Positions 20,161 to 27,265 of a stretch of DNA of 64,000 nt are shown here, piece after piece. The stretch lies in contig CAZKEF010000006.1 in assembly GCA_964551735.1 (NCBI GenBank), positions 132,021 through 196,020 on the forward strand, given 5' to 3'. The notes beneath the pieces are model-generated. The model worked only from the letters and a program-made list of their open reading frames with translations, was not told where the DNA came from and searched no databases. The stretch is from DAOUAT01 sp964551735 (GTDB lineage: Bacteria > Chloroflexota > Anaerolineae > CG2-30-64-16). Positions within the stretch are counted from its first letter, which is position 1. Every line of letters starts with the position of its first letter. Position numbers and translations under genes: made by a program.

Positions 20161-21024
20161 TCAGGAACCGCGATCCTGGCCCTGGATGAGCCCGCGCAAC
20201 ACACCCAGGTTCTCCACATCCTCGTGCATATCCTCGCTCTTGGGTGTCTCCAGGATCATCGGCGTCTGCGCGAGGCGCGGGTCGTTGAGGAAGAAGCCAA
20301 ACGCGGCCAGGCCGAGCTCACCGGTGCCGATGTGATCGTGCCGGTCAACCCGGGAGCCGAGCGGCTTCTTGGCATCGTTGAAGTGGAGGCACTTCAGGCG
20401 CTCCAGCCCCAACAGGCGATCAAATTCGCCCAGGGTCGCGGTGTAGGTCTCCGGGGTGCGAATGTCGTAGCCGGCGGCGAAGATGTGGCAAGTGTCTACG
20501 CAGACCCCGATCCGTTCTGGCGCGTCGGTTCCGTCCAACATGCCGCGGAGGTGCTCGAACCGATAGCCGAGGGTGGTGCCCTGGCCCGCGGTCGCCTCCA
20601 GCAGGGTCAGCGTCTTGAAGCCCGCGGTGGCCGCGTGGGCGCGGTTCAGCCCGGCCGCGACGCGCGCGATGCCGGCCGCTTCGCCGCTGCCCATGTGCGC
20701 GCCGGGGTGTAGCACCACCCCCAGGATGCCGAGCTGCTCGGCGCGGGTCAACTCATCAATCAGCGCGTGGATTGATTTCTCCCACAGCATGTCGTCGGGG
20801 GTGCCAAGGTTCAGCAGGTAGGCTGCGTGGGAGACCACCGGGCCGATGCCGGTGGCAGCCTGCGCCTGGAACCAGCGGGCAATCTCCTCCGGCGGCGTGG
20901 GTTTTTGCTCCCACCGGTTCTGGTTTTTGGTGAACACCTGCATGGTGTTAATGCCGATGGACTGCGCCCGCTCGAAGGCCAGGCTCAGCCCGCCGGCGGT
21001 GGACATGTGTGCGCCAAGGAACAT
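20161..21024 (-). CDS. nfo: Endonuclease IV (apurinic/apyrimidinic endonuclease)
   Basis: The 287-residue TIM-barrel protein starts MFLGAHMSTAGGLSLAF and carries the metal-ligand motifs of the family: HPGAH, LLEATAGQG, VCVDTCHIFAAGYD, HFNDAK, RHDHIG and ILETPK. It cleaves the DNA backbone 5' of abasic sites in base-excision repair, using three zinc ions. GGAG precedes the start. The length is normal for the family (about 280-290). Confidence 0.93.
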   Translation of the reverse strand: MFLGAHMSTAGGLSLAFERAQSIGINTMQVFTKNQNRWEQKPTPPEEIARWFQAQAATGIGPVVSHAAYLLNLGTPDDMLWEKSIHALIDELTRAEQLGILGVVLHPGAHMGSGEAAGIARVAAGLNRAHAATAGFKTLTLLEATAGQGTTLGYRFEHLRGMLDGTDAPERIGVCVDTCHIFAAGYDIRTPETYTATLGEFDRLLGLERLKCLHFNDAKKPLGSRVDRHDHIGTGELGLAAFGFFLNDPRLAQTPMILETPKSEDMHEDVENLGVLRGLIQGQDRGS

Positions 21025-21042
21025 GGGTGACTCCGTGTGTTG

Positions 21043-21093
21043 GGTGGGTGCGTAGTACGTATTACGTATTGCGTACTGCGTGCTGCGTGATTG
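21043..21093. repeat. ACGCAATACGCA-type degenerate repeat
   Basis: GTGCGTAGTACGTATTACGT and following GCGTACTGCGTGCTGCGTG units lie between endonuclease IV and the adenosyltransferase gene. The same family occurs at 28650-28742, 29190-29267 and 47425-47440. Confidence 0.65.
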
Positions 21094-21185
21094 TAGCGAG
21101 TAGGATCGCCATCAGCGATAGGTTGCGGATGACGCTCTCACGTCGTCACGTTCTCAGGGTTTGACAGCATCGCGTCCTCGCATTC

Positions 21186-21740
21186 TCACGCGCCTGCGGC
21201 CAGGGTGAATTGGGCGATGCCTGCGGCCCGATCTTCGATGCGGCCCATCACAAACAGAAGCGACGACAGGCGGTTCAGGTAACGCAGCGGGATGTCGTCC
21301 CGCACCTCGGCCTCGTGGGTGAGGCGGGCCACCAGCCGCTCGGCGCGACGGACGACGGTGCGCGCGATCTCCAGCGCGGCGCCGCTCACGCTGTCGCCGG
21401 GCACGATGAACGCCTTGGGCATCTCCACGTCTGCGCCCAGCGCGTCGGTGGTCGCTTCCAGCCAAGCCAGGCGTTCGGCCGGGAGCCAGGGGGGCCGGGT
21501 GGCCGTTTCGGGCAGGGTGGCCAGGTCGGCCATCATGTTGTACAGGTCGCGCTGAACGGCCAGGATCAGCTCACGGACGCGCGTGTCCTGCGCCTGGGCG
21601 CGCGCCAGGCCCAGGAAGGCCGACGCCTCATCCACGGTGCCGTAGGCTTCGGGGCGCAGCGCGTATTTGGGCACCCGCTCGCGACCCAACACGCCAGTAA
21701 AGCCGTCATCACCCGTGCCGGTGTACCATTTGATGTCCAT
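21186..21740 (-). CDS. Cob(I)alamin adenosyltransferase, PduO type
   Basis: The 184-residue protein has the N-terminal ATP-binding motif KWYTGTGDDGFTG and the C-terminal helix motif RYLNRLSSLLFVMGR typical of PduO-type ATP:corrinoid adenosyltransferases, with the conserved Arg-rich helix RTVVRRAERLVARL. It transfers the 5'-deoxyadenosyl group of ATP to cob(I)alamin to make coenzyme B12. AGAGGTG lies just before the ATG. No other cobalamin gene or riboswitch was seen nearby. Confidence 0.9.
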   Translation of the reverse strand: MDIKWYTGTGDDGFTGVLGRERVPKYALRPEAYGTVDEASAFLGLARAQAQDTRVRELILAVQRDLYNMMADLATLPETATRPPWLPAERLAWLEATTDALGADVEMPKAFIVPGDSVSGAALEIARTVVRRAERLVARLTHEAEVRDDIPLRYLNRLSSLLFVMGRIEDRAAGIAQFTLAAGA

Positions 21741-21751
21741 GTCACCTCTTT

Positions 21752-21780
21752 GATGGCCGATGGCCGATGGCTGATGTTGA
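21752..21780. repeat. GATGGCCGATGGC-type short tandem repeat
   Basis: GATGGCCGATGGCCGATGGC followed by TGATG lies between the DUF2231 and adenosyltransferase genes. A related AGCTATCAGCTATCAGC type lies at 55113-55162. Confidence 0.5.
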
Positions 21781-21802
21781 GTTCGCTGCTATCCGCCATG
21801 CG

Positions 21803-22240
21803 CTATCTGACCCCAACACCGAAATCGTAGACCAGCCGGCCGCCCAGCCAGCCTTCGAGCACCACCAACAGCACGATCAACACCAGTAGCGCCAGGTAGC
21901 CCCAGCGGGCAGAGGTCATACCCGACGGCAGGCGCTTGTTGCGCAGCGGCCAGTAGAGCGCCAGGCCGGCAGCGATCAACAGGGCGATGCCCGCGGTGAT
22001 GTGCTGGTTGAGCACGGCGACCACGGCTGGGTCTTGCGGCGCGCGCGCCTGGTCAACCAGGCCCGTGACGACGGCTGCCAGCACGCCCAGCCACCCCAGC
22101 AGCAGGCTGATCTGCCCGTAGCCCCACCAACGCTCCTCCCGGCGCACCAGGCCCAGGGCCAGGAACAGCACGCCGGTCAGGGTGAGCGCGACGGGAAAGT
22201 GGACGACGTGCGGGTGGAGGGGCAAAAGCGCTTCGAGCAT
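21803..22240 (-). CDS. DUF2231-family small membrane protein
   Basis: The start at 22240 (MLEALLPLHPHVVHFPVALT) places the family motif HPHVVHFPVAL at the N-terminus; the frame is open further upstream, but that part overlaps the phosphoesterase gene. The 145-residue product has four predicted membrane helices: LTLTGVLFLALGLV, ISLLLGWLGVLAAVVTGL, HITAGIALLIAAGLALYW and LALLVLIVLLVVLEGWLGG. DUF2231 proteins are of unknown function, and some are associated with haem or redox proteins. It lies 14 bases after the phosphoesterase stop, probably in one operon. Confidence 0.75.
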   Translation of the reverse strand: MLEALLPLHPHVVHFPVALTLTGVLFLALGLVRREERWWGYGQISLLLGWLGVLAAVVTGLVDQARAPQDPAVVAVLNQHITAGIALLIAAGLALYWPLRNKRLPSGMTSARWGYLALLVLIVLLVVLEGWLGGRLVYDFGVGVR

Positions 22241-22254
22241 GTCGGCGGCTCCGT

Positions 22255-23025
22255 TCAATCGAAGACAGCGACGGGCAGCATCCCGCCTCCGCCGTAGCGC
22301 GCGGCCATGAGGCGCTCGGCGAAATGCTTGCCGCGCGGCATGCCGCCGTTCCGCATCTCGAACGCGACGCGCGGCGCGTTGTAGAACACGCGGCGGTGCT
22401 CGACCTGCCACGCGCGACCGTCCCAGGTCAGGATGGTGTAGACCGCGCGCGGGTCGCCATCCATAGGCAGGCCGGCGCTGGAGACGTTCACCAGCAAACG
22501 ATCACGCCAGGGGCGGACGAAGGGAACATGGACATGCCCAAATGCCAACACAGCCCAATCCCGAACCCTGACCGAATCCAGCAGCAGTTCATCCAGCTCC
22601 CGTTCGGGCGTGTGCGGGGTGATGGCGCGCTCCATGTCCACGGGGTTGGCATGGACGATGAACAGGTCGTGCCCCGGCGCAGGCGAGATGCGGTGCGAGA
22701 AGGGGAGGCTCGCCAGATAGGCAACGCGCGCCGGCTGCAACTGTGCTTGCATCCAGGTCATGTGATTGACGTACCGATCCTCGTTCTTGCCGGACGGGAT
22801 CTCATCTAGCGATTGCGCGAAAAAGGCGTCAGTGTTACCTCGGATCACGACGCCCCCTAGGGCCTGCACCCGGTCTACGACCTCCGCCGGCCAGGGGCCG
22901 GCCCACACCAGGTCTCCAGCCACAATGATTTGATCGAAAGGGCCGCGGCCAGCCATGTCGGCCAGCACAGCGTCCAGGGCGATGGCGTTGCCATGAATGT
23001 CAGATAGCAGCGCGATGCGCATCAT
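22255..23025 (-). CDS. Metallophosphoesterase (calcineurin-like, YfcE/MJ0936-like)
   Basis: The 256-residue protein shows all metal-binding blocks of the calcineurin-like superfamily in order: SDIHGN, GDLVWAGP, GNTD, VHANP and GHVHVPFVR. This layout matches cytosolic phosphodiesterases or diadenosine-tetraphosphatase-like enzymes. The substrate is undetermined. A G-rich ribosome site precedes ATG ATG. It is followed by the DUF2231 gene on the same strand and preceded by degV. Confidence 0.85.
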   Translation of the reverse strand: MMRIALLSDIHGNAIALDAVLADMAGRGPFDQIIVAGDLVWAGPWPAEVVDRVQALGGVVIRGNTDAFFAQSLDEIPSGKNEDRYVNHMTWMQAQLQPARVAYLASLPFSHRISPAPGHDLFIVHANPVDMERAITPHTPERELDELLLDSVRVRDWAVLAFGHVHVPFVRPWRDRLLVNVSSAGLPMDGDPRAVYTILTWDGRAWQVEHRRVFYNAPRVAFEMRNGGMPRGKHFAERLMAARYGGGGMLPVAVFD

Positions 23026-23055
23026 TGCGTATGCCCCCTTGTGTATCGATCTGTT

Positions 23056-23901
23056 TCAAGCGCGGATGACGGCAGCCCCGATCGCGTTCGGTCCCGCATG
23101 GGCGGCGAAAGCCGGCCCTGCTTCAGCCACCATGATGTCGCTGACCGTCTTGTTGGCCAGCGCCGCGATGCGGCTCGCCAGATCGGAGGCAGCCTCGCAG
23201 CCGCGGGTGTAGGCGGCAGCCAATGCTTCCACCGGCAATCGTTCTCGGACCTCATCTTCCAGCCGTTGGAGCGCGCCCCGGGTGGAACGGGCCACAGCTA
23301 CCAGGCGAAACTCGCCGTTGCACATCTCCAGCACCGGCTTGACGCGCAACGTGCGCGCCAAGCGATCAACCAACGGGAGGATGCGATCCAGCCGGCCGCC
23401 ACGGCGCACCCACTCCAGTGTATCCAGGACGAACAGGATGGAGGTGCGGGTCCGCAAGTTTTCCACCATGCCCTGGATGAACTCGGCGCTACGGCCGGCC
23501 AACGCCTCCCTGGCTGCGGCCAACACCTGCAAACCCATACCCAGTGAGAACGAGCCGGTATCCACCACCCGCACCTTGCCGCCGAAATCCTCGGCAGCCA
23601 GCCAGGCCGCGTTGAAGGTGCCGCTGTGCTTGCCTGGCAACGTCAGGCAGACGACGTCGTGGCCGGCCTCAACAAGTTTCTGGAAGGTACGATAAAAGGT
23701 GCCGGGCGCGGGCGATGAAGTGGCCGGCGCCTCCGGGGAAACGGTGGCCCGCTGCCAGAATGCGTCATTCGTCAGGTCATCGCTGGAGATGGAATCTTGG
23801 CCGAAGCGCACAAAGACCGGAATGATGGTGATGTTGTAGCGTTCAGTCAGATCGGGGGGCAGGTCGCACCCGCTGTCTGCGACAATGCGCACGCTGTTCA
23901 T
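23056..23901 (-). CDS. DegV-family fatty-acid-binding protein
   Basis: The 281-residue protein begins VRIVADSGCDLPPDLTERYN and contains PAPGTFYRTFQKL, LPGKHSGTFNAAWLAA and VRRGGRLDRI, the standard DegV blocks. DegV/FakB proteins bind a fatty acid between two domains and present it to a FakA kinase for incorporation into phospholipid. No fakA is in the window. GGAGG precedes the ATG. The gene heads a minus-strand run with the phosphoesterase and DUF2231 genes. Confidence 0.88.
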   Translation of the reverse strand: MNSVRIVADSGCDLPPDLTERYNITIIPVFVRFGQDSISSDDLTNDAFWQRATVSPEAPATSSPAPGTFYRTFQKLVEAGHDVVCLTLPGKHSGTFNAAWLAAEDFGGKVRVVDTGSFSLGMGLQVLAAAREALAGRSAEFIQGMVENLRTRTSILFVLDTLEWVRRGGRLDRILPLVDRLARTLRVKPVLEMCNGEFRLVAVARSTRGALQRLEDEVRERLPVEALAAAYTRGCEAASDLASRIAALANKTVSDIMVAEAGPAFAAHAGPNAIGAAVIRA

Positions 23902-24029
23902 GGCGCCTCCATGTGAACATGAAAACGATGTTTACGAGAAGAACGATAGCATTGACGATCCTGGGTATCACATGGAACGCAGCCAAAAGCACCCGCCGCC
24001 TCGCCCCGCTCGTGCTGTTACTGTATGCC

Positions 24030-24057
24030 ATTATACCACCTTATGCCGTAAGCGCAA
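24030..24057 (-). promoter_or_regulatory. Promoter for degV (minus strand)
   Basis: Read on the minus strand, TTGCGC and a perfect TATAAT are separated by 16 bases. This would give a leader of about 120 bases before the degV ATG. Confidence 0.5.
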
Positions 24058-24081
24058 TCACAGCAACGCAAGCTGATGCGG

Positions 24082-24110
24082 TTGCTTCAAGCCCATCCTT
24101 GTGCTAGAAT
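24082..24110 (+). promoter_or_regulatory. Promoter for the Mth938-like gene
   Basis: TTGCTT and TAGAAT with a 17-base spacer lie 36 bases before the ATG. It is almost identical in form to the promoter at 63902-63930. Confidence 0.5.
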
Positions 24111-24146
24111 CGTGCTAAAGCGTCCGGTTTGGTGCAGAGGTGCGAG

Positions 24147-24509
24147 ATGCGACCCAAGATTGACGAAACCTGGTTCGGCAGTATCACCGTCGGCGGCAAG
24201 CGTTACGAGTACGACATCGTCATCGGCCTGAAAGGGAAGGTTCACCGCCGCAACAAGCAGCTCTCCAAGGCGATCTATGGCACGTCGCACATCCTCAGCC
24301 TGGTCGAGATCCAGGAGTTGCACCGCAACAAGGCGGAGCGCCTGATCATCGGCGCGGGCCAGGAGGGGCAAGTGAAGTTGTCACCGGAGGCCGCCGAGTT
24401 CCTGGAGAAGAAGGGCTGCAAGGTGGACCTCCTGCCGACGCCCGACGCCATCAAGCTCTGGAACAAGGCCGAGGGCAACGTCCTGGGCCTGTTTCACATC
24501 ACATGTTGA
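24147..24509 (+). CDS. Mth938-like domain protein
   Basis: The ATG at 24147 follows an AGAGGTG site; an in-frame TTG at 24129 is less likely. The 120-residue product (MRPKIDETWFGSITVGGKRY..., then HILSLVEIQEL, LIIGAGQEGQVKLSPEA and LPTPDAIKLWN) matches the small Mth938-like domain family, which includes archaeal Mth938 and eukaryotic AAMDC. The biochemical role is not established. It stands alone in its own transcription unit. Confidence 0.8.
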   Translation: MRPKIDETWFGSITVGGKRYEYDIVIGLKGKVHRRNKQLSKAIYGTSHILSLVEIQELHRNKAERLIIGAGQEGQVKLSPEAAEFLEKKGCKVDLLPTPDAIKLWNKAEGNVLGLFHITC

Positions 24510-24511
24510 GC

Positions 24512-24552
24512 AGGGGCGCACCCTTGCGGTCTCCCGTTTGGGCAGGCGCGAG
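24512..24552. repeat. Partial copy of the GTAGGGGC element
   Basis: AGGGGCGCACCCTTGCGGTC followed by TCCCGTTTGGGCAGGCGCGA matches the left two-thirds of the 55-bp element seen whole at 35353-35407 and 59408-59462. The right end is missing. Confidence 0.6.
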
Positions 24553-24601
24553 GCTTCGGCGTGAGCTCAGCCAAACAACCGTGTCCCCACGGAATGGTGA
24601 C

Positions 24602-25528
24602 ATGACACCCGCAATCATTGTCCACGGCGGGGCCTGGGATATCCCGCCCGAATTGCACGCCGATCACCTGGCCGGCTGCCGCGCCGCGGCCGAGGCCGGC
24701 TGGGCCATCCTGGCGGCCGGCGGCGCCGCGCTGGACGCGGTCGAAGCAGCCGTGCGCAGCATGGAGGATCACCCCGTCTTCGACGCGGGGACCGGCTCGC
24801 ACCTGAACGCGGACGGCTTTGTGGAGCTGGACGCGGGGATCATGGACGGCCGCACGCTGATGGCTGGCGCGGTCGCCGCGGTGAGGCGGGTGGCCAATCC
24901 CATCACGGTGGCCCGCCGCGTGCTGCACGACAGCCCCCACGTCTTCCTGGCCAGCGAGGGCGCGGAGCGGTTCGCGGCCGCGGCCGGCCTACCGTTGTGC
25001 GACCCGGCCGGGCTGGTGGTGGAACGGGAGCGGCGGCTGTGGGAGGAGAGACGAAGGACGGATGACGAAGGACGGATGACCGTGGACAGCGGACGAGCGG
25101 CCTTCGGCGCGGCGGATACGGTGGGCGCGGTGGCGCTGGATGCGGCCGGCGATCTGGCCGTGGGCAACTCCACCGGCGGCACCTTCTTCAAGCATCCGGG
25201 CCGGGTGGGCGATACCCCCATCATCGGTTGCGGCTTCTACGCCGACAACACGATGGGCGCGGCTGCCTGCACCGGCTGGGGCGAGCAAATCATGAAGACC
25301 GTGCTGGCGAAAACGACCGTGGATCAGATCGCACTGCTGGGCAACGCGCCCACCGCGGCCAACGTCGCCATCGCGTACTTCCGGCACCGGGTCGGCGGCC
25401 TGGGCGGCGTCATCTGCATCTCGCCCGACGGGCAGATCGGCCTGGCGCACAGCACGCCCTATCTGGCGCACGCGTATCGGGGCGAGGGGATGCCGGAGAT
25501 GGTGGTCGCGCTGAAGGTGGGCAATTGA
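24602..25528 (+). CDS. Isoaspartyl peptidase/L-asparaginase (Ntn hydrolase, plant type)
   Basis: The 308-residue proenzyme starts MTPAIIVHGGAWDIP and contains GTGSHLNADGFVELDA. The autocleavage site precedes the nucleophile Thr173 in ADTVGAVALD, followed by GNSTGG, and the substrate-binding part includes GDTPIIGCGFYADN and TGWGEQIMK. It self-processes and hydrolyses isoaspartyl dipeptides or asparagine. A repeat (25048-25100) is inserted in frame at residues about 149-165, just before the cleavage site; this linker is normally variable. The acylphosphatase and rnhA genes follow at 37 and 10 bases, suggesting an operon. Confidence 0.9.
   Translation: MTPAIIVHGGAWDIPPELHADHLAGCRAAAEAGWAILAAGGAALDAVEAAVRSMEDHPVFDAGTGSHLNADGFVELDAGIMDGRTLMAGAVAAVRRVANPITVARRVLHDSPHVFLASEGAERFAAAAGLPLCDPAGLVVERERRLWEERRRTDDEGRMTVDSGRAAFGAADTVGAVALDAAGDLAVGNSTGGTFFKHPGRVGDTPIIGCGFYADNTMGAAACTGWGEQIMKTVLAKTTVDQIALLGNAPTAANVAIAYFRHRVGGLGGVICISPDGQIGLAHSTPYLAHAYRGEGMPEMVVALKVGN
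25048..25100. repeat. GACGAATGACGGA-type repeat inside the isoaspartyl peptidase gene
   Basis: GACGAAGGACGGATGACGAA followed by GGACGGATGACCGTGGACAG is the same degenerate unit seen between genes at 26361-26438 and 29102-29185. Here it is translated as RRRTDDEGRMTVDSGRA. Confidence 0.7.
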
Positions 25529-25565
25529 TGATTTGTCCAGAGTTCCAGGGCAGGAGGACAACAAC

Positions 25566-25844
25566 ATGACCGCAAAACGCGTCCAGGTCGTCATCAGCGG
25601 CCGGGTGCAGGGGGTGGGCTACCGCGCCAGCTGCGCGCGGCAGGCGGTGGGCCTGGGCCTGACCGGCTGGGTGCGCAACCGCTGGGATGGCGCGGTCGAG
25701 GCGCTGTTCGAGGGGCCGGCGGCCGCGGTGGCGCGGATGGTGGAGTGGTGCTGGCAGGGGCCGCCGATGGCCGATGTGGCAAACGTCGAGATCGCCAGCC
25801 TGCCCGATGCGCCGGCGGAACGTGGGTTTCGGGTGCGGGGATAG
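25566..25844 (+). CDS. acyP: Acylphosphatase
   Basis: The 92-residue protein has the acylphosphatase signature GRVQGVGYRASCARQA, with the phosphate-binding loop and catalytic Arg, and GWVRNRWDGAVEALFEG with the catalytic Asn. It hydrolyses carboxyl-phosphate bonds such as that of acetyl phosphate. The length is normal. It is in an operon between the isoaspartyl peptidase and rnhA. Confidence 0.92.
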   Translation: MTAKRVQVVISGRVQGVGYRASCARQAVGLGLTGWVRNRWDGAVEALFEGPAAAVARMVEWCWQGPPMADVANVEIASLPDAPAERGFRVRG

Positions 25845-25854
25845 GAGGCCCAAT

Positions 25855-26361
25855 ATGCCTGACCCCATCCCCGTGATCATCCACACCGACGGCGCGTGTT
25901 CCGGCAACCCGGGGCCGGGCGGGTGGGCCGCGATCTTGCGTTTCGGGCCGCACGAGAAGGTGCTGCAGGGCGGCGCGTCGCTGACCACCAATAACCGCAT
26001 GGAGCTGCGCGCGGCGGTCACCGCGTTCCAGGCGCTCACCCGGCCGTGCGTGGTTGAGATCCACACCGATTCGGAGTACCTGAAGCGGGGCATCACCGAG
26101 TGGATGGCCGGCTGGCTGCGCAACGGCTGGCTGCGTTATGACCCACACACGCAAACAAGGCAGCCGGTGAAGAACCGCGACCTGTGGCAGGCGCTCAACG
26201 CCGCCATCAAGCCGCACCGGGTCACGTGGCACTGGGTCAAGGGGCACGCGGGAGACGAACTCAACGAGCGGGCCGACCAACTGGCCGTGGCTGGGCTGAA
26301 TACTATCGGCGTGAAGGGGCAGCCGGACATGGAGGAGGCGGATGCGGCGGTGCCGGTATAA
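25855..26361 (+). CDS. rnhA: Ribonuclease HI
   Basis: AGGAGG precedes the ATG. The 168-residue product has the catalytic carboxylates Asp12 (IIHTDGACSGNPG), Glu50 (TTNNRMELRA), Asp72 (EIHTDSEYL) and Asp141 (NERADQLA), plus the flexible His loop KGHAGDELN. It degrades RNA in RNA-DNA hybrids during replication and repair. A short acidic tail (PDMEEADAA) follows the fold. It is the last gene of the isoaspartyl peptidase-acyP-rnhA run. Confidence 0.93.
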   Translation: MPDPIPVIIHTDGACSGNPGPGGWAAILRFGPHEKVLQGGASLTTNNRMELRAAVTAFQALTRPCVVEIHTDSEYLKRGITEWMAGWLRNGWLRYDPHTQTRQPVKNRDLWQALNAAIKPHRVTWHWVKGHAGDELNERADQLAVAGLNTIGVKGQPDMEEADAAVPV

Positions 26362-26438
26362 CGGACGACGAATGACGAAGGACGGACGACCAAGCATCAG
26401 CGCGCTGGCTCGGTCTTTCGTCATTCGTCCTTCGTCGG
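26361..26438. repeat. Inverted GACGAATGACGAA repeat after rnhA
   Basis: GACGAATGACGAA (26367-26379) and TTCGTCATTCGTC (26417-26429) form a 13-bp perfect stem around a 37-base loop. The rnhA stop lies inside its left edge. It may act as a terminator or mRNA-stabilising hairpin between rnhA and the Nudix gene. Confidence 0.6.
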
Positions 26439-26447
26439 AGCGCACTG

Positions 26448-27155
26448 ATGGACGACTATAGCGAACTGACCGGCGATGTGCCGACGTTGATTCGGGGCAA
26501 CGGGCTAGAACTAGCCGACCTGGGCGGGCCTGATGCGGAGCTGAGCACCGGGCTGATCCTGACGTGGCGGGACAAGCTGGTGTTCGGGCTGGATCTGCGC
26601 GCGATCCCGCTGGGCGCCAAGGGCCAGGCCGGGATCGTCGCGTTCACGGGCATCGGCGGGCACCTGGACCCCGGCGAGGGCTGGACGCAGGCCGTGGTGC
26701 GCGAGGCGCTGGAAGAAGCGTGCGTCCCGGTGGCGCTGGGCGACAGCGCGGTGACCTACCTCTGCCGCGAGGATGCGGCTCCACAGCCCATCGCCTACCG
26801 CTGGGCCGAGCCATACCGGCCGCTGCTGGTGTGGGTGGCGACGTTCAACTTGCGCCGCGGGCCGAACCGAGAGCGACGGCCCGTGACGATGATCAACGCG
26901 GTGTTCCGCGCGGCCGCGCTGGGCCGGCCCACGCCTTCGGCGGAAATCTCCGGGCTGCTCCTGCTGGACGCGGAGACGTTAGCGCTGACCTACGCCGCGC
27001 CGCGGCCGTTGGGCGACCTGCTGGCGCGCGGCGCGCAGCTGATCGGTCCGGAGCTGGCGACCGAGACGCTGTTGGCCCCCGGCGGCAGCGCGTACTTCTA
27101 CGCGCAGTGGTTGGAGTGGCAAAACAGAGGAGAGGCAACGGATTACTACGGATAA
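26448..27155 (+). CDS. Nudix hydrolase
   Basis: The 235-residue protein carries a Nudix box at about residues 70-92: GHLDPGEGWTQAVVREALEE, with the metal-binding REALEE core. The family hydrolyses nucleoside diphosphate derivatives. The substrate here is unknown. The N-terminal part before the box (residues 1-65) and a long C-terminal region make it larger than MutT-like enzymes. It starts 9 bases after the inverted repeat, and only a weak ribosome site is visible. Confidence 0.82.
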   Translation: MDDYSELTGDVPTLIRGNGLELADLGGPDAELSTGLILTWRDKLVFGLDLRAIPLGAKGQAGIVAFTGIGGHLDPGEGWTQAVVREALEEACVPVALGDSAVTYLCREDAAPQPIAYRWAEPYRPLLVWVATFNLRRGPNRERRPVTMINAVFRAAALGRPTPSAEISGLLLLDAETLALTYAAPRPLGDLLARGAQLIGPELATETLLAPGGSAYFYAQWLEWQNRGEATDYYG

Positions 27156-27265
27156 ACGAAGGTTGTGCATAGGATGGGCAGGTGACAAACGAGTCAACGA
27201 AGAAAAACCTGGCAATCAGGTAGATCAGGTCAATCTGCGTCCCCCATTTTAGATCAGGAGGCATC

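Noticed and set aside
23913..24107. 64-codon ORF with a hydrophobic stretch between degV and the Mth938-like gene
   Set aside because: It overlaps the predicted promoters for both flanking genes, has no ribosome-binding site and matches nothing recognised.
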